From: Streptomyces sp. BHT-5-2 | GTDB lineage: Bacteria > Actinomycetota > Actinomycetes > Streptomycetales > Streptomycetaceae | Assembly: GCF_019774615.1 (NCBI RefSeq) | Contig: NZ_CP081496.1 | Coordinates: 4,464,001 to 4,528,000 of the forward strand | Reading direction: 5' to 3' | DNA: 64,000 nucleotides | Shown: one piece after another, positions 8,329 to 16,144 of the stretch | How positions within the stretch are numbered: position 1 is the stretch's first letter | Layout: the number at the start of each line of letters is the position of its first letter | Made by a program: the position numbers and the translations under genes | The notes under the pieces: generated by a model | Databases searched by the model: none | What the model saw: only the letters and a program-made list of their open reading frames with translations | What the model was told of the DNA's origin: nothing

Positions 8329-9255
8329 GTGGAAACCATGGAATTCGACGAGCGCCTGGTCCCGCTGTCCTTAAGGGACATGACCTACGCATGCCGGGTC
8401 CTCACGCCCCCGCACCGGTACGGCACCGAGCCGCTCATCCTGATCGGCGGCGCCCTCCAGGACATGCGCTCCTGGCCACGGCTGGAGCGCCGGCTCACCG
8501 CGCACACCCCCCTGGTGCTGCTGGACCTGCCCGGCACCGGGAGCGCCGGCGACCTGGCCGCCAGCGCAGGATTCGAGGTCCTGGCCGAGGCGGTACTGCA
8601 CGCCCTCGACCGGCTCGCCCTGGACCGCGTCAACGTCCTCGGTGCCTCCTACGGCGCCCCCATCGCCTACCGCCTGGCACAGTCGCACCCGGACCGGGTC
8701 TCCCGGCTGCTGCTCGCCGGCGCCACGCCCCGGGTCGGCCCCCGGCTGACCGCGGTGGTCCGCCAGGGCCTGGCCCTGGTGGGCAGCGCCGAATCCAGCC
8801 CGGCCGACGAAGCGGCCCGCCGCGACTACGCCCGCAACGTCGTCGACATGCTGGTCAACCGCGCCACCCGGCACCGGGTCGTCCAGGGGTCAGCGGTCGC
8901 CCGGCTCCTGGAACGCCAGCTGATGCGCACCTCGCAGAGCGCCGCGCTGCGCTACGCGGCCTGTCACGAGCGGCTCCTGGACACCGACCTCTATCCGTCG
9001 GGCGGCATCGAGGGGGTGCCCGCCCTCGTCTTCACCGGCGAACACGACTGCGCCAGTTCACCGGAGGAGAACCGGGCCGTCGCCACCACCATCGCCGACT
9101 GCACCTTCCTCCTCCTCCGGGACGCCGACCACATGGCTCATCTGGAGCGCGAGGCCGAGTACGCGGACCTGGTCACGCGGTTCCTGCGCGACCAGCCCGT
9201 GCGCGGCCTTCCGTACTGCGTCACGGGGGCGGGCCCGCGGCTCGGGGGTCAGTAG
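8329..9255 (+). CDS. Alpha/beta hydrolase with TTA codon
   Basis: Predicted serine hydrolase of 308 residues. The nucleophile elbow is GASYGAP (Ser107); the acid is likely in FTGEHDC and the histidine in DADHMAHLE near the C-terminus. The fold resembles thioesterases or lactone/ester hydrolases, so release or modification of the ACP-bound chain is a reasonable role. GTG 8329 is set by GAGGAGG 8 bases upstream. Leu15 is encoded by TTA (8371-8373), the codon read by the developmental tRNA BldA in Streptomyces, so translation may be limited to late growth. The 3' end overlaps the convergent TetR gene by 7 bases. Confidence 0.88.
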   Translation: METMEFDERLVPLSLRDMTYACRVLTPPHRYGTEPLILIGGALQDMRSWPRLERRLTAHTPLVLLDLPGTGSAGDLAASAGFEVLAEAVLHALDRLALDRVNVLGASYGAPIAYRLAQSHPDRVSRLLLAGATPRVGPRLTAVVRQGLALVGSAESSPADEAARRDYARNVVDMLVNRATRHRVVQGSAVARLLERQLMRTSQSAALRYAACHERLLDTDLYPSGGIEGVPALVFTGEHDCASSPEENRAVATTIADCTFLLLRDADHMAHLEREAEYADLVTRFLRDQPVRGLPYCVTGAGPRLGGQ

Positions 9256-9977
9256 GGCGCCAGGAGGCCGGCCAGTACCCGACGGACCACCCGCTCGAAG
9301 CGGCCGTCGGAGCCCGCGCCGCCGACGGCGTCGCGCGGACGGCCATCGGCCAACGCCCGTGCCAGCAGCGGATGTCCGCCCCGCCGGGCCACCGCGCCCA
9401 GGTATGCGGTCTGCGCCGCGTGACGGCCCGTCGGTGCCCGGCGGGCCCGCAGTTCGACCCCGGACAACATCGTGACCAGGGCGTTCAGTACGGCCACCGC
9501 CTCCAGTTTGGCCGGCCCGGTCAGCCCCGTCACCGGCTCCAGTGCCCGCAGGGCGAACTCCAGGTAGTCCAGCCCCCGCGGCCCCACCCGTAGGGCCTCC
9601 GGCGGGACCTCCAGCAACCATGGGTGCCGCAGCTGGACCTCGTGCGTCCGGGCGGCCAGCGCGACGAGATCGGCCACCGGGTCCCCCGTCAGCTCCACAT
9701 CGAGGTCGATCTCCCCGGTCGCCGCGTCCACCATCAGATCCACCAGATCGTCCCGGCCTGACACATAGCGGTAGAGCGACGCGGGGCCCGTGGCCAGCTC
9801 GCGCGCCACCTGCCGGACGGACAGCGCGGCCAGCCCGCCCGCGTCGGCCAGCCCGATCGCGGCCGCGGTGAGCTGCTCCCGGCTCCGCTCCGGCGCGGGC
9901 CCTCGTGCTCCCCGTTCGGGCCGCTCCCACACCAGCACGGCCTCCGCCGCGTCCTCCCGCGCCGCCTTGCCGACCAA
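9249..9977 (-). CDS. TetR family transcriptional regulator
   Basis: Regulator of 242 residues with an N-terminal helix-turn-helix (about residues 36-72; LSVRQVARELATGPASLYRYV is the recognition region) and a ligand domain of the TetR_C_1 type. The start is a TTG at 9977 preceded by GTGAGG. A -10-like TATAGT (reverse complement of 10021-10026) lies upstream. The gene is divergent from the alpha/beta hydrolase at 10206, and the gap contains a perfect 21-bp palindrome that is the obvious operator. It is tail-to-tail with the KAS III/ACP/hydrolase mini-cluster, which it could also control. The ligand is unknown. Confidence 0.85.
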   Translation of the reverse strand: MVGKAAREDAAEAVLVWERPERGARGPAPERSREQLTAAAIGLADAGGLAALSVRQVARELATGPASLYRYVSGRDDLVDLMVDAATGEIDLDVELTGDPVADLVALAARTHEVQLRHPWLLEVPPEALRVGPRGLDYLEFALRALEPVTGLTGPAKLEAVAVLNALVTMLSGVELRARRAPTGRHAAQTAYLGAVARRGGHPLLARALADGRPRDAVGGAGSDGRFERVVRRVLAGLLAPY

Positions 9978-10034
9978 CGAACCTCACCCGCCCCTTCCGC
10001 AACCCGACTCCTTGCTGATAACTATAACTCCATA

Positions 10035-10055
10035 ACTGCGAACGCCGTTCGCAGT
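10035..10055. promoter_or_regulatory. Perfect 21-bp palindrome, likely TetR operator
   Basis: ACTGCGAACG (10035-10044), a central C, and the exact reverse complement of the half-site (10046-10055). It sits between the TetR gene and the divergent hydrolase. It overlaps the expected -35 zone of the leftward promoter (TATAGT at 10021-10026) and lies next to TTGACG (10059-10064) of the rightward one, so a bound dimer would block both. Confidence 0.75.
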
Positions 10056-10205
10056 ATTTTGACGGTCCGGCTCGTTCCGGCTCTCGATTCGGTTCGGCCC
10101 GGTCCGGTCCGCTGCTGCGCCGTCGATGAACGACGGAGCGCCACTACGGCCATGGCCGCTGCCATTGCTACTGCCGCTGCCACGGGAAAGGAACCTGGTG
10201 ACCCG

Positions 10206-11168
10206 GTGACGAAGAACGAAACCCCGCCGCCCGCGTGGAGCCCCACTTGCTGGGCATCCAACGGTGAAGTCCACCTCGCTTACGACGAGTTGGCGAGCCG
10301 ACAAGCCGACGCCGAGCCGCTGCTCCTGGTGACCGGTCTGGGCGTCTCCCGGCAGTGGTGGCCCACCGGCCTGGCCGCGACGCTGGCCGCCGCCGGCTTC
10401 GCGGTCGCCCGTTACGACCAGCGCGACGCCGGCGAGTCGACCCACCTGCCGCCCACCTCCGGTACCGGCCCCGTCGCCGCGCTCGTCCGCAAACGGGGCG
10501 ACGCCTACACCGCCGAGGACATGGCCGACGACGCCATGGCCGTGCTGGACGCACTGGGTTGGGAGTCCGCGCACCTCTTCGGTGTGTCGCTCGGCGGCGC
10601 GATCGCCCAGCGCATCGCCTTGCGCCACCCCCGGCGCGTCCGCACCCTCACCTCCGTGTCGGCCGTCCCCGGCGACACCGCCGGCCTGGCCACGTTGCGC
10701 CACATCCGGCTGCGCACCCTCGTCCGGCTCGCCCGTATGCGGCACCCCCGCACCCCCGAGGGGAACATCGAGGCCGGCGTGGCGCTGGCCCGTCTCCTCC
10801 ACTCCCCCGCGCACCCCTTCGACGAGCGGGCCGTCCGCTCCATGCTGACCGCGACACCCGACACCGGCATCCTGGACACCCGTGGCCAGAGCCGCCAGAT
10901 CGGCGCCCAGTGGCACGGCCCCGGCATCGACCGCATCACGGCACCGACCCTGGTCCTGCACGGCCTGGACGATCCCCTCGTCAAGCCGTCGGGCGGCCGC
11001 GCGGTCGCCGCCCGCATACCGGGCGCACGCTTCGTGCCCCTGCCCGGGGTCGGCCACGACCTGCCGGAACCGGTCTGGCAGGAGGTCGCGGACCACGTGC
11101 GCCGCCTCGCCGAACTCCGACCGCCGGCCACTGACCACGGGCCGCCGACCGCCCTCGCCCGCGGGTGA
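10206..11168 (+). CDS. Alpha/beta hydrolase
   Basis: Serine hydrolase of about 320 residues. The oxyanion region is LLVTGLGVSRQWW, the nucleophile is in GVSLGGA, and the acid and histidine are in HGLDDPLVK and GVGHDLP. The family includes esterases, epoxide hydrolases and haloperoxidase-like proteins. The frame is open back to 10059; GTG 10206 (VTKNETPPPAW) is favoured because the sequence before it is low-complexity alanine/threonine, though the AGGA-containing site lies rather far upstream and ATG 10152 cannot be excluded. The gene is divergent from TetR across the 21-bp palindrome and is therefore its most likely target. Confidence 0.82.
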   Translation: MTKNETPPPAWSPTCWASNGEVHLAYDELASRQADAEPLLLVTGLGVSRQWWPTGLAATLAAAGFAVARYDQRDAGESTHLPPTSGTGPVAALVRKRGDAYTAEDMADDAMAVLDALGWESAHLFGVSLGGAIAQRIALRHPRRVRTLTSVSAVPGDTAGLATLRHIRLRTLVRLARMRHPRTPEGNIEAGVALARLLHSPAHPFDERAVRSMLTATPDTGILDTRGQSRQIGAQWHGPGIDRITAPTLVLHGLDDPLVKPSGGRAVAARIPGARFVPLPGVGHDLPEPVWQEVADHVRRLAELRPPATDHGPPTALARG

Positions 11169-11322
11169 CCGGCCCGCGGCCCGGGTCGAGCGGGCAGCCG
11201 ACGAGCGGGGGCCGGTACGTTCTTCGCGTGAACCGCCTTCTGCTGCCGGACTCGTGACGTCTGCGGGGGGGGACCGAGGAACACGACGCACAAGAGACAC
11301 AGAGACACCACGTGGGGGCGGG

Positions 11323-12060
11323 ATGAGCGAGCACGGCCGACGACGGCGTCACCGTACGGTGGACCGGGTCGTGTGGATCCTGGAGGCCGCCGCGCGGGCG
11401 CCGGGCGGGGTGACCGTGGCCGAGCTGGCGCGGACGGTCGAGGCGCCGGCGAGTTCGGTGCAGGATCTGGTCAACGGCCTTGTCGCGACCGGCTTTCTGC
11501 TGGAACAGCACCGGCGCTTCCGGCTCGGCCCCGCCCCGCACGTCCTCAACCTCATCGCCGGCCGGGTCGTCCCACGGATCAGTCGGGCCGAGCTCGCCGA
11601 ACTGAGCCGCGTCGCAGGCACCCCGGTGCTCCTCACGGTGCGGGTCGGGCTCGACGCCGTGTACCTCGCCCGCGGCGGCGAGGACCACATTCCCCGCCTC
11701 GTCCCGCTCGCCGACCGGCACGTCGCCCGACCGCTGCTGCGCACCGCCGCCGGCCGTCTGCTGCTGGCCTTCACCGACGAGGCGGAGCGCCGTGGGCTGC
11801 TCGACGAGCTCGGCCGCCATGACCCCGAGGGAGTCGCCGAGTTCCGTTCCGTTCTTCCGGCGATCCGCGCGTCACGGATCAGCCGCAGCGAGGGTCTGGC
11901 CGACCCCGAGGTCAGCGCGCTCGCGATCCCCGTCACCGAGGGCCCCGTCGTCACCGGAGCCCTCGCTCTGATACACCGGCGTCGCGGCCGCTCGGAGCGG
12001 CTGCGCCTGGACCGGGCGGCGGCCCGGCTGCTCGCGCACATCCAGGAGAGCCGGATGTGA
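11323..12060 (+). CDS. IclR family transcriptional regulator
   Basis: Regulator of 245 residues: an N-terminal winged helix (TVDRVVWILEAAARAPGGVTVAELARTVEAP, about residues 10-40) and a C-terminal IclR effector domain with the conserved GRLLLAF segment. ATG 11323 follows a G-rich ribosome site. The family usually controls neighbouring catabolic operons, binding palindromes. The next genes on the same strand are four acyl-CoA metabolic genes, and a perfect 22-bp palindrome lies between regulator and operon. The inducer is probably the acid or CoA ester that the operon degrades. Confidence 0.9.
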   Translation: MSEHGRRRRHRTVDRVVWILEAAARAPGGVTVAELARTVEAPASSVQDLVNGLVATGFLLEQHRRFRLGPAPHVLNLIAGRVVPRISRAELAELSRVAGTPVLLTVRVGLDAVYLARGGEDHIPRLVPLADRHVARPLLRTAAGRLLLAFTDEAERRGLLDELGRHDPEGVAEFRSVLPAIRASRISRSEGLADPEVSALAIPVTEGPVVTGALALIHRRRGRSERLRLDRAAARLLAHIQESRM

Positions 12061-12070
12061 GATCCGCATC

Positions 12071-12092
12071 GATTCACGGATATCCGTGAATC
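12071..12092. promoter_or_regulatory. Perfect 22-bp palindrome, likely IclR operator
   Basis: The half-site GATTCACGGAT at 12071-12081 is followed without a gap by its exact reverse complement at 12082-12092. It lies 11 bases after the IclR stop codon and 38 bases before the first CoA-transferase start, in the expected promoter of the operon. Confidence 0.8.
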
Positions 12093-12129
12093 CGGGCGCT
12101 CGTGCAGTGCTCGGAACGAGCATCCCGGC

Positions 12130-13578
12130 ATGACTTTGAACCCTCTGACCACGACCAAGTCGACGCCGGCGCCGGCGCCCACCGGCGAGATCGTCTCCCG
12201 ACTGCTGCACACCCTCGGCGACCCCGATCCGGCCCGGGGAGCCGAGGACATCACCGTCGTCGGGGCCGACCCCCTGGTGCCCTCGGTGCACCGCCTCGCC
12301 GATGCCATGTCCGCCGCGATCGGTGTCTTCGGACGGCAGACGGCGGCGCTCGGCGAACAGCGCGGTCACCGGCACCAGAAGGTGGAGGTACCGGCCGGAG
12401 CCGCGATCGACCAGCTCATGGCGACGTATCACACGACGCTCTCGGGGCGCCCGCTCGGTGTGCTGCTCGACGATCCGACGCTGCTCGGCAACAACGACTT
12501 CTACCGGGCGCGCGACGGCCGTTGGATCTTCATCATCACCACCTATCCGCATCTGCGGGACGCGGTCTGCTCCGTGCTGAGGTGCGAGCTCGACAAGGTG
12601 GGGATCGCCCGGGCCGCGGCCGACTGGAACGCCTTCACGCTGGAGGAGGCCATCTGCGCGCGGGGCGGCGTCGCCTGCGTGGTGCGCAGCCGCGACGAGT
12701 GGCTCGCGCACCCCGCAGGGCGGTACGTGGCGCAGCGGCCGGTCGTCGAGATCGAGCGCGTCGGTGACGGACCGGCCCGCCCGCTGGAACCGATCTGCGA
12801 GGCCGACGAGGCACTTGCGGGCGTTCGGGTGCTCGATCTCACGCATGTCATCGCAGGCCCGGTATCGACGCGGCTCCTCGCCCAGTTCGGCGCCGACGTG
12901 CTGCATCTGACGCGTCCCGACCGCCCCGACCCGATCCCGATGATCGCGATGACCGGCGGCGGCAAGCGCAACGCCTACTGCGACCTGCGCGACGCCCACG
13001 ACCGCGCGGCCTTCCACGACGCGCTCCAGGATGCGGACGTCTTCGTGCACGCCTACCGGGGACTCGCCCGGCACGGGGCGTCGACCGAGGAACTCGTCCG
13101 GCGCCGCCCCGGACTCATCACCCTCGAATACCACGCCTGGGGCGCCGACGGCCCCTGGGGCGAACGCGGCGGATTCGACCAACTCGCCTGCTCGGCAACC
13201 GGATTCGCCATCGAAGAGTGGACGGACCGGCCGTCGCTGCCGCCGACGTATCTGCTCAACGACTATCTCGCCGCCTACCTCGGGGCCGCCGCCGTCGCAA
13301 CGGCCCTGCGCCGACGTGCGACGGAGGGCGGCTCATGGCGGATCCGGGTGACCTTGGCCGGGGTGTGTCACTGGGTGCAGGAACTCGGGCTGCTGGCGCG
13401 GGAGGACGTCATCGACCTGCCCCGGCCAGGGAGTACGCCGTTCGCCGCGCTGTCGACCGTCGGGACCGACTTCGGCCCGCTCACCGAGCCGGCGACACCG
13501 TTCGCATACAGCGGGCGCACGGTCCCCGAGCCCGGCCGGCGTACCCCGCTCGGGTCTGCCGCACTCCAGTGGCGCTAG
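12130..13578 (+). CDS. Family III CoA-transferase (CaiB/BaiF)
   Basis: Protein of 482 residues. The second half contains the family's Rossmann-like core: GVRVLDLTHVIAGPVSTRLLAQFGADVLHL, then YCDLRD, then the Asp-containing segment TYLLNDYLAAYLGAAA, where the active-site aspartate that forms the acyl anhydride is expected. The first half (residues about 90-215, DDPTLLGNNDFYRARDGRWIFI) resembles the family's small domain, so domain order differs from the single-copy enzyme that follows it. Family III enzymes exchange CoA between a CoA ester and a free acid. It is the first gene of the IclR-linked operon; the carboxylic-acid substrate is not known. Confidence 0.8.
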   Translation: MTLNPLTTTKSTPAPAPTGEIVSRLLHTLGDPDPARGAEDITVVGADPLVPSVHRLADAMSAAIGVFGRQTAALGEQRGHRHQKVEVPAGAAIDQLMATYHTTLSGRPLGVLLDDPTLLGNNDFYRARDGRWIFIITTYPHLRDAVCSVLRCELDKVGIARAAADWNAFTLEEAICARGGVACVVRSRDEWLAHPAGRYVAQRPVVEIERVGDGPARPLEPICEADEALAGVRVLDLTHVIAGPVSTRLLAQFGADVLHLTRPDRPDPIPMIAMTGGGKRNAYCDLRDAHDRAAFHDALQDADVFVHAYRGLARHGASTEELVRRRPGLITLEYHAWGADGPWGERGGFDQLACSATGFAIEEWTDRPSLPPTYLLNDYLAAYLGAAAVATALRRRATEGGSWRIRVTLAGVCHWVQELGLLAREDVIDLPRPGSTPFAALSTVGTDFGPLTEPATPFAYSGRTVPEPGRRTPLGSAALQWR

Positions 13579-13586
13579 GCAACAAC

Positions 13587-13632
13587 CCTTCGCCCGCACC
13601 AGCCTTCGCCCGCAACCCCCTTCGCCCGTACC
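13587..13632 (+). repeat. Three-copy 16-bp intergenic repeat
   Basis: CCTTCGCCCG occurs three times at a 16-base period (13587, 13603, 13619) in the gap between the two CoA-transferase genes. It may reflect slippage; no hairpin is evident. Confidence 0.6.
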
Positions 13633-13659
13633 ACCCGAATCCCCAGGAGGCACCAGAAG

Positions 13660-14853
13660 ATGTCCGAGCAGCCGAGCGGCCCGTCCGGCCGGGGACTCCT
13701 CTCCGGAGTCCGCGTGATCGAACTGGCCAGCGTGATCATGGCTCCGTACGCCGCCCAGCAACTCGGCGACCTGGGCGCCGACGTGATCAAGGTCGAGCCA
13801 CCCACCGGTGACATGACGCGCCACTACCCGCCGCGGCGCCACCCCGGCATGGGCGGCGCGGCACTCAACCTGAACCGCAACAAGCGCAGCGCCGTCATCG
13901 ACCTCAAGGCCCCGCACGGCCGCGACGCCCTGCTCGCCCTGCTGCGCACCGCCGACGTCTTCATCACCAACCTGCGCCCGCAGGCCCTGGAGAAGCTCCG
14001 CCTCGGCTACGACGACGTAGCGGCCGTCAACCCCCGGCTGATCTACGCCAATGCCCAGGGCTTCCGCAGCGACAGCCGTTACGGCACGCACGCCGCCTAC
14101 GACGACATCATCCAGGCGGCCAGCGGCCTGGTCTGGCTCAACCACAAGGTCTCCGGCCGGCCGCACTACGTGCCCACCGTCCTGGCCGACAAGATCTGCG
14201 GCATGCAGATCGCCCAGTCGGTACTGGCCGCACTGCACTACCGGGAGCACGGCGGCACCGGCCAGCACATCGAGGTCCCCATGGCGGACACCATGCTCGC
14301 CTTCAACCTCGTCGAGCACCTGGGCGCGGCCACCCTGGAGACCGACGGCGAGTTCGGCTCGGCCCGCTCGCTCAGCCCGGAGCGCCGCGCCCAGCGCACC
14401 GCCGACGGCTGGATGTGCATCCTGCCGCACAGCGACCGCAACTGGCGGGACTTCACCGCCTTCGTCGGCCGCCCGGAACTGGCCGACGACCCGCGCTTCG
14501 CCACCGGGCCCGAACGGGCCCGCAACGCCGACCAGTTCTATCCCCTGCTCACAGAACTGACGTTGCGTCATACCAGTGCCGAGTGGCAGGAGTTCTGCGA
14601 CCGGGTGGGCATCGCCGCCGCCCCGGTGCTCGATCTGGAGTCCGCCGCCACCACCGCCTACGCCCAGGAGGGCGGCCTGCTGCGCGTTGCCGAACACCCT
14701 ACCGAGGGCCCCTACCGGGTGATCGGCCGGCCGGTCCGCTACTCGGCCGACCCCGAGCCGGAACTACGGCCCTGCCCGGGCATCGGCCAGCACACCGAAG
14801 AAGTCCTCCGTGAAGCCGGCTTCGACCCTTCCCTGCTGCACCCCACGGGCTGA
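13660..14853 (+). CDS. Family III CoA-transferase (CaiB/BaiF)
   Basis: Canonical CoA-transferase of 397 residues. It shows GVRVIELASVIMAPYAAQQLGDLGADVIKVEPPTGD at the N-terminus, NRNKRSAVIDLK, the active-site region VPTVLADKICGMQIAQSVLAAL with the catalytic Asp, and the C-terminal GIGQHTEEVLREAGF. It probably activates a carboxylic acid by taking CoA from a CoA-ester donor, giving a thioester that the two downstream dehydrogenases oxidise. A good ribosome site (CCCCAGGAGG) precedes ATG 13660. Having two different CoA-transferases in one operon suggests either two substrates or a heteromeric enzyme. Confidence 0.9.
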   Translation: MSEQPSGPSGRGLLSGVRVIELASVIMAPYAAQQLGDLGADVIKVEPPTGDMTRHYPPRRHPGMGGAALNLNRNKRSAVIDLKAPHGRDALLALLRTADVFITNLRPQALEKLRLGYDDVAAVNPRLIYANAQGFRSDSRYGTHAAYDDIIQAASGLVWLNHKVSGRPHYVPTVLADKICGMQIAQSVLAALHYREHGGTGQHIEVPMADTMLAFNLVEHLGAATLETDGEFGSARSLSPERRAQRTADGWMCILPHSDRNWRDFTAFVGRPELADDPRFATGPERARNADQFYPLLTELTLRHTSAEWQEFCDRVGIAAAPVLDLESAATTAYAQEGGLLRVAEHPTEGPYRVIGRPVRYSADPEPELRPCPGIGQHTEEVLREAGFDPSLLHPTG

Positions 14854-14880
14854 CCGGTTTCCGCAACAGGAAGAGACGAA

Positions 14881-14946
14881 AAGAAACGCGAACAAACTCG
14901 AGTTATTGCGAATGGATGCGAATTGACTCGAAGAAACGCATCCATT
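14881..14946. promoter_or_regulatory. A/T-rich region with inverted and direct repeats
   Basis: AATGGATGCG (14911-14920) and its exact reverse complement (14937-14946) flank 16 bases. AAGAAACGC occurs twice exactly 50 bases apart (14881 and 14931), and ACTCGA occurs nearby at both ends. The block is conspicuously A/T-rich for this genome and lies just upstream of the first acyl-CoA dehydrogenase, so it looks like an internal promoter/operator rather than a terminator. Confidence 0.5.
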
Positions 14947-14974
14947 GATTCAGCGACCCTGGAGTGCATCAGCC

Positions 14975-16144
14975 ATGTCTCATTCGACGCTTTCACCGAT
15001 CGCCTTCCCCGATGTCGTCCTGCCCGAATCGGCCGGTCTCCTGCGCGCCGAAGTCCGCGCCTTTCTCGATGAGGAGCGCGCCCGCGGGACCGTGCTCGAC
15101 CGTCCCGACTCCTGGCTGGCCGGCTGGGATCCCGCGTTCAGCCGCCGGCTCGCCGAGCGCGGTTGGGTCGGCATGGCCCTGCCCGCCGAATACGGCGGCG
15201 CGGGCCGCGGCTTTCTGGAGCGCTATGTGGTGATCGAGGAACTGCTCGCGGCGGGCGCCCCGGTCAGCGCCCACTGGGTCTCCGACCGGCAGGCCGGCCC
15301 GTCCGTCCTCCAGCACGGCACCGAGGAACAGCGCCGTTTCTTCCTGCCCCGGATCGCCGCCGGGCAGTGTTTCTTCTCCATCGGCATGAGCGAGAAGAGC
15401 AGCGGCTCCGACCTCGCCTCGGTGCGCACCCGCGCCGAACGCACCTCCGACGGCTGGCGGTTGACCGGCACCAAGATGTGGACCGGCGGCGCCCACGTCA
15501 ACGACCACGCCATCGTGCTGGCCCGCACCGACGAGGCCGAGGACAGGCATGCCGGCCTCAGCCAGTTCATCGTCGACCTGCGCGCCCCGGGCGTACGGAT
15601 CGAGCCGATCCGGCTGATGAGCGGTGAACACCGCTTCAACGCCTGCCACCTGGAGGGTGTCGAGGTCCCGGCCGACATGCTGCTCGGGCAGCGGGGCGAC
15701 GGCTGGAAGCAGGTCACCGGTGAACTCGCCTTCGAGCGCAGTGGACCGGAACGTTACCTGTCCACCTTTCCCCTGCTGGTCTCCCTGCTCCACGAGCTCG
15801 AACAGCGCGTCGCGACGACCGAACAGCGCGTCCACATCGGTATTTTGACGGCCCGTCTGCACAGCATCCGCCGGCTCTCCCTCGGTGTGGCCGCCGCGCT
15901 GGACGCCGGAGCCCCGGCCGACACCCAGGCCGCTCTGGTCAAGGACCTCGGCACCCGTCTGGAGGGCACGTTGATCGACACCGTCCGCAGCGTCCTGCCG
16001 ATGGCAGCCGACCCGCACGCCACCCCCGGCAGTCACCCCGAACTGCTCGCCTTCGCCCTGCTGCACAGCCCGGGCTACACCCTGCGCGGCGGCACCAACG
16101 AAATCCTTCGCGGCATCATCACTCGCGGTCTGGAGCAGCACTGA
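14975..16144 (+). CDS. Acyl-CoA dehydrogenase
   Basis: Flavoprotein of 389 residues with the full three-domain architecture. It shows GWVGMALPAEYGGAGRG, the FAD/substrate motif FSIGMSEKSSGSDLASVRTRAE, the WRLTGTKMWTGGAHVND segment, and the C-terminal GYTLRGGTNEILRGIITRGL. The enzyme would introduce the alpha,beta double bond into an acyl-CoA and pass electrons to ETF. ATG 14975 follows a GGAG site; an in-frame TTG at 14945 is less likely. Its TGA overlaps the ATG of the next dehydrogenase (TGATG), so the two are coupled and may form a heteromeric alpha/beta enzyme of the kind known for actinobacterial steroid and branched acyl-CoA oxidation. Confidence 0.9.
   Translation: MSHSTLSPIAFPDVVLPESAGLLRAEVRAFLDEERARGTVLDRPDSWLAGWDPAFSRRLAERGWVGMALPAEYGGAGRGFLERYVVIEELLAAGAPVSAHWVSDRQAGPSVLQHGTEEQRRFFLPRIAAGQCFFSIGMSEKSSGSDLASVRTRAERTSDGWRLTGTKMWTGGAHVNDHAIVLARTDEAEDRHAGLSQFIVDLRAPGVRIEPIRLMSGEHRFNACHLEGVEVPADMLLGQRGDGWKQVTGELAFERSGPERYLSTFPLLVSLLHELEQRVATTEQRVHIGILTARLHSIRRLSLGVAAALDAGAPADTQAALVKDLGTRLEGTLIDTVRSVLPMAADPHATPGSHPELLAFALLHSPGYTLRGGTNEILRGIITRGLEQH

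Noticed and set aside
14911..14946. Inverted repeat as a terminator
   Set aside because: The stem is A/T-rich, the loop is 16 bases and it lies upstream of a gene within an operon, so an operator is more likely.
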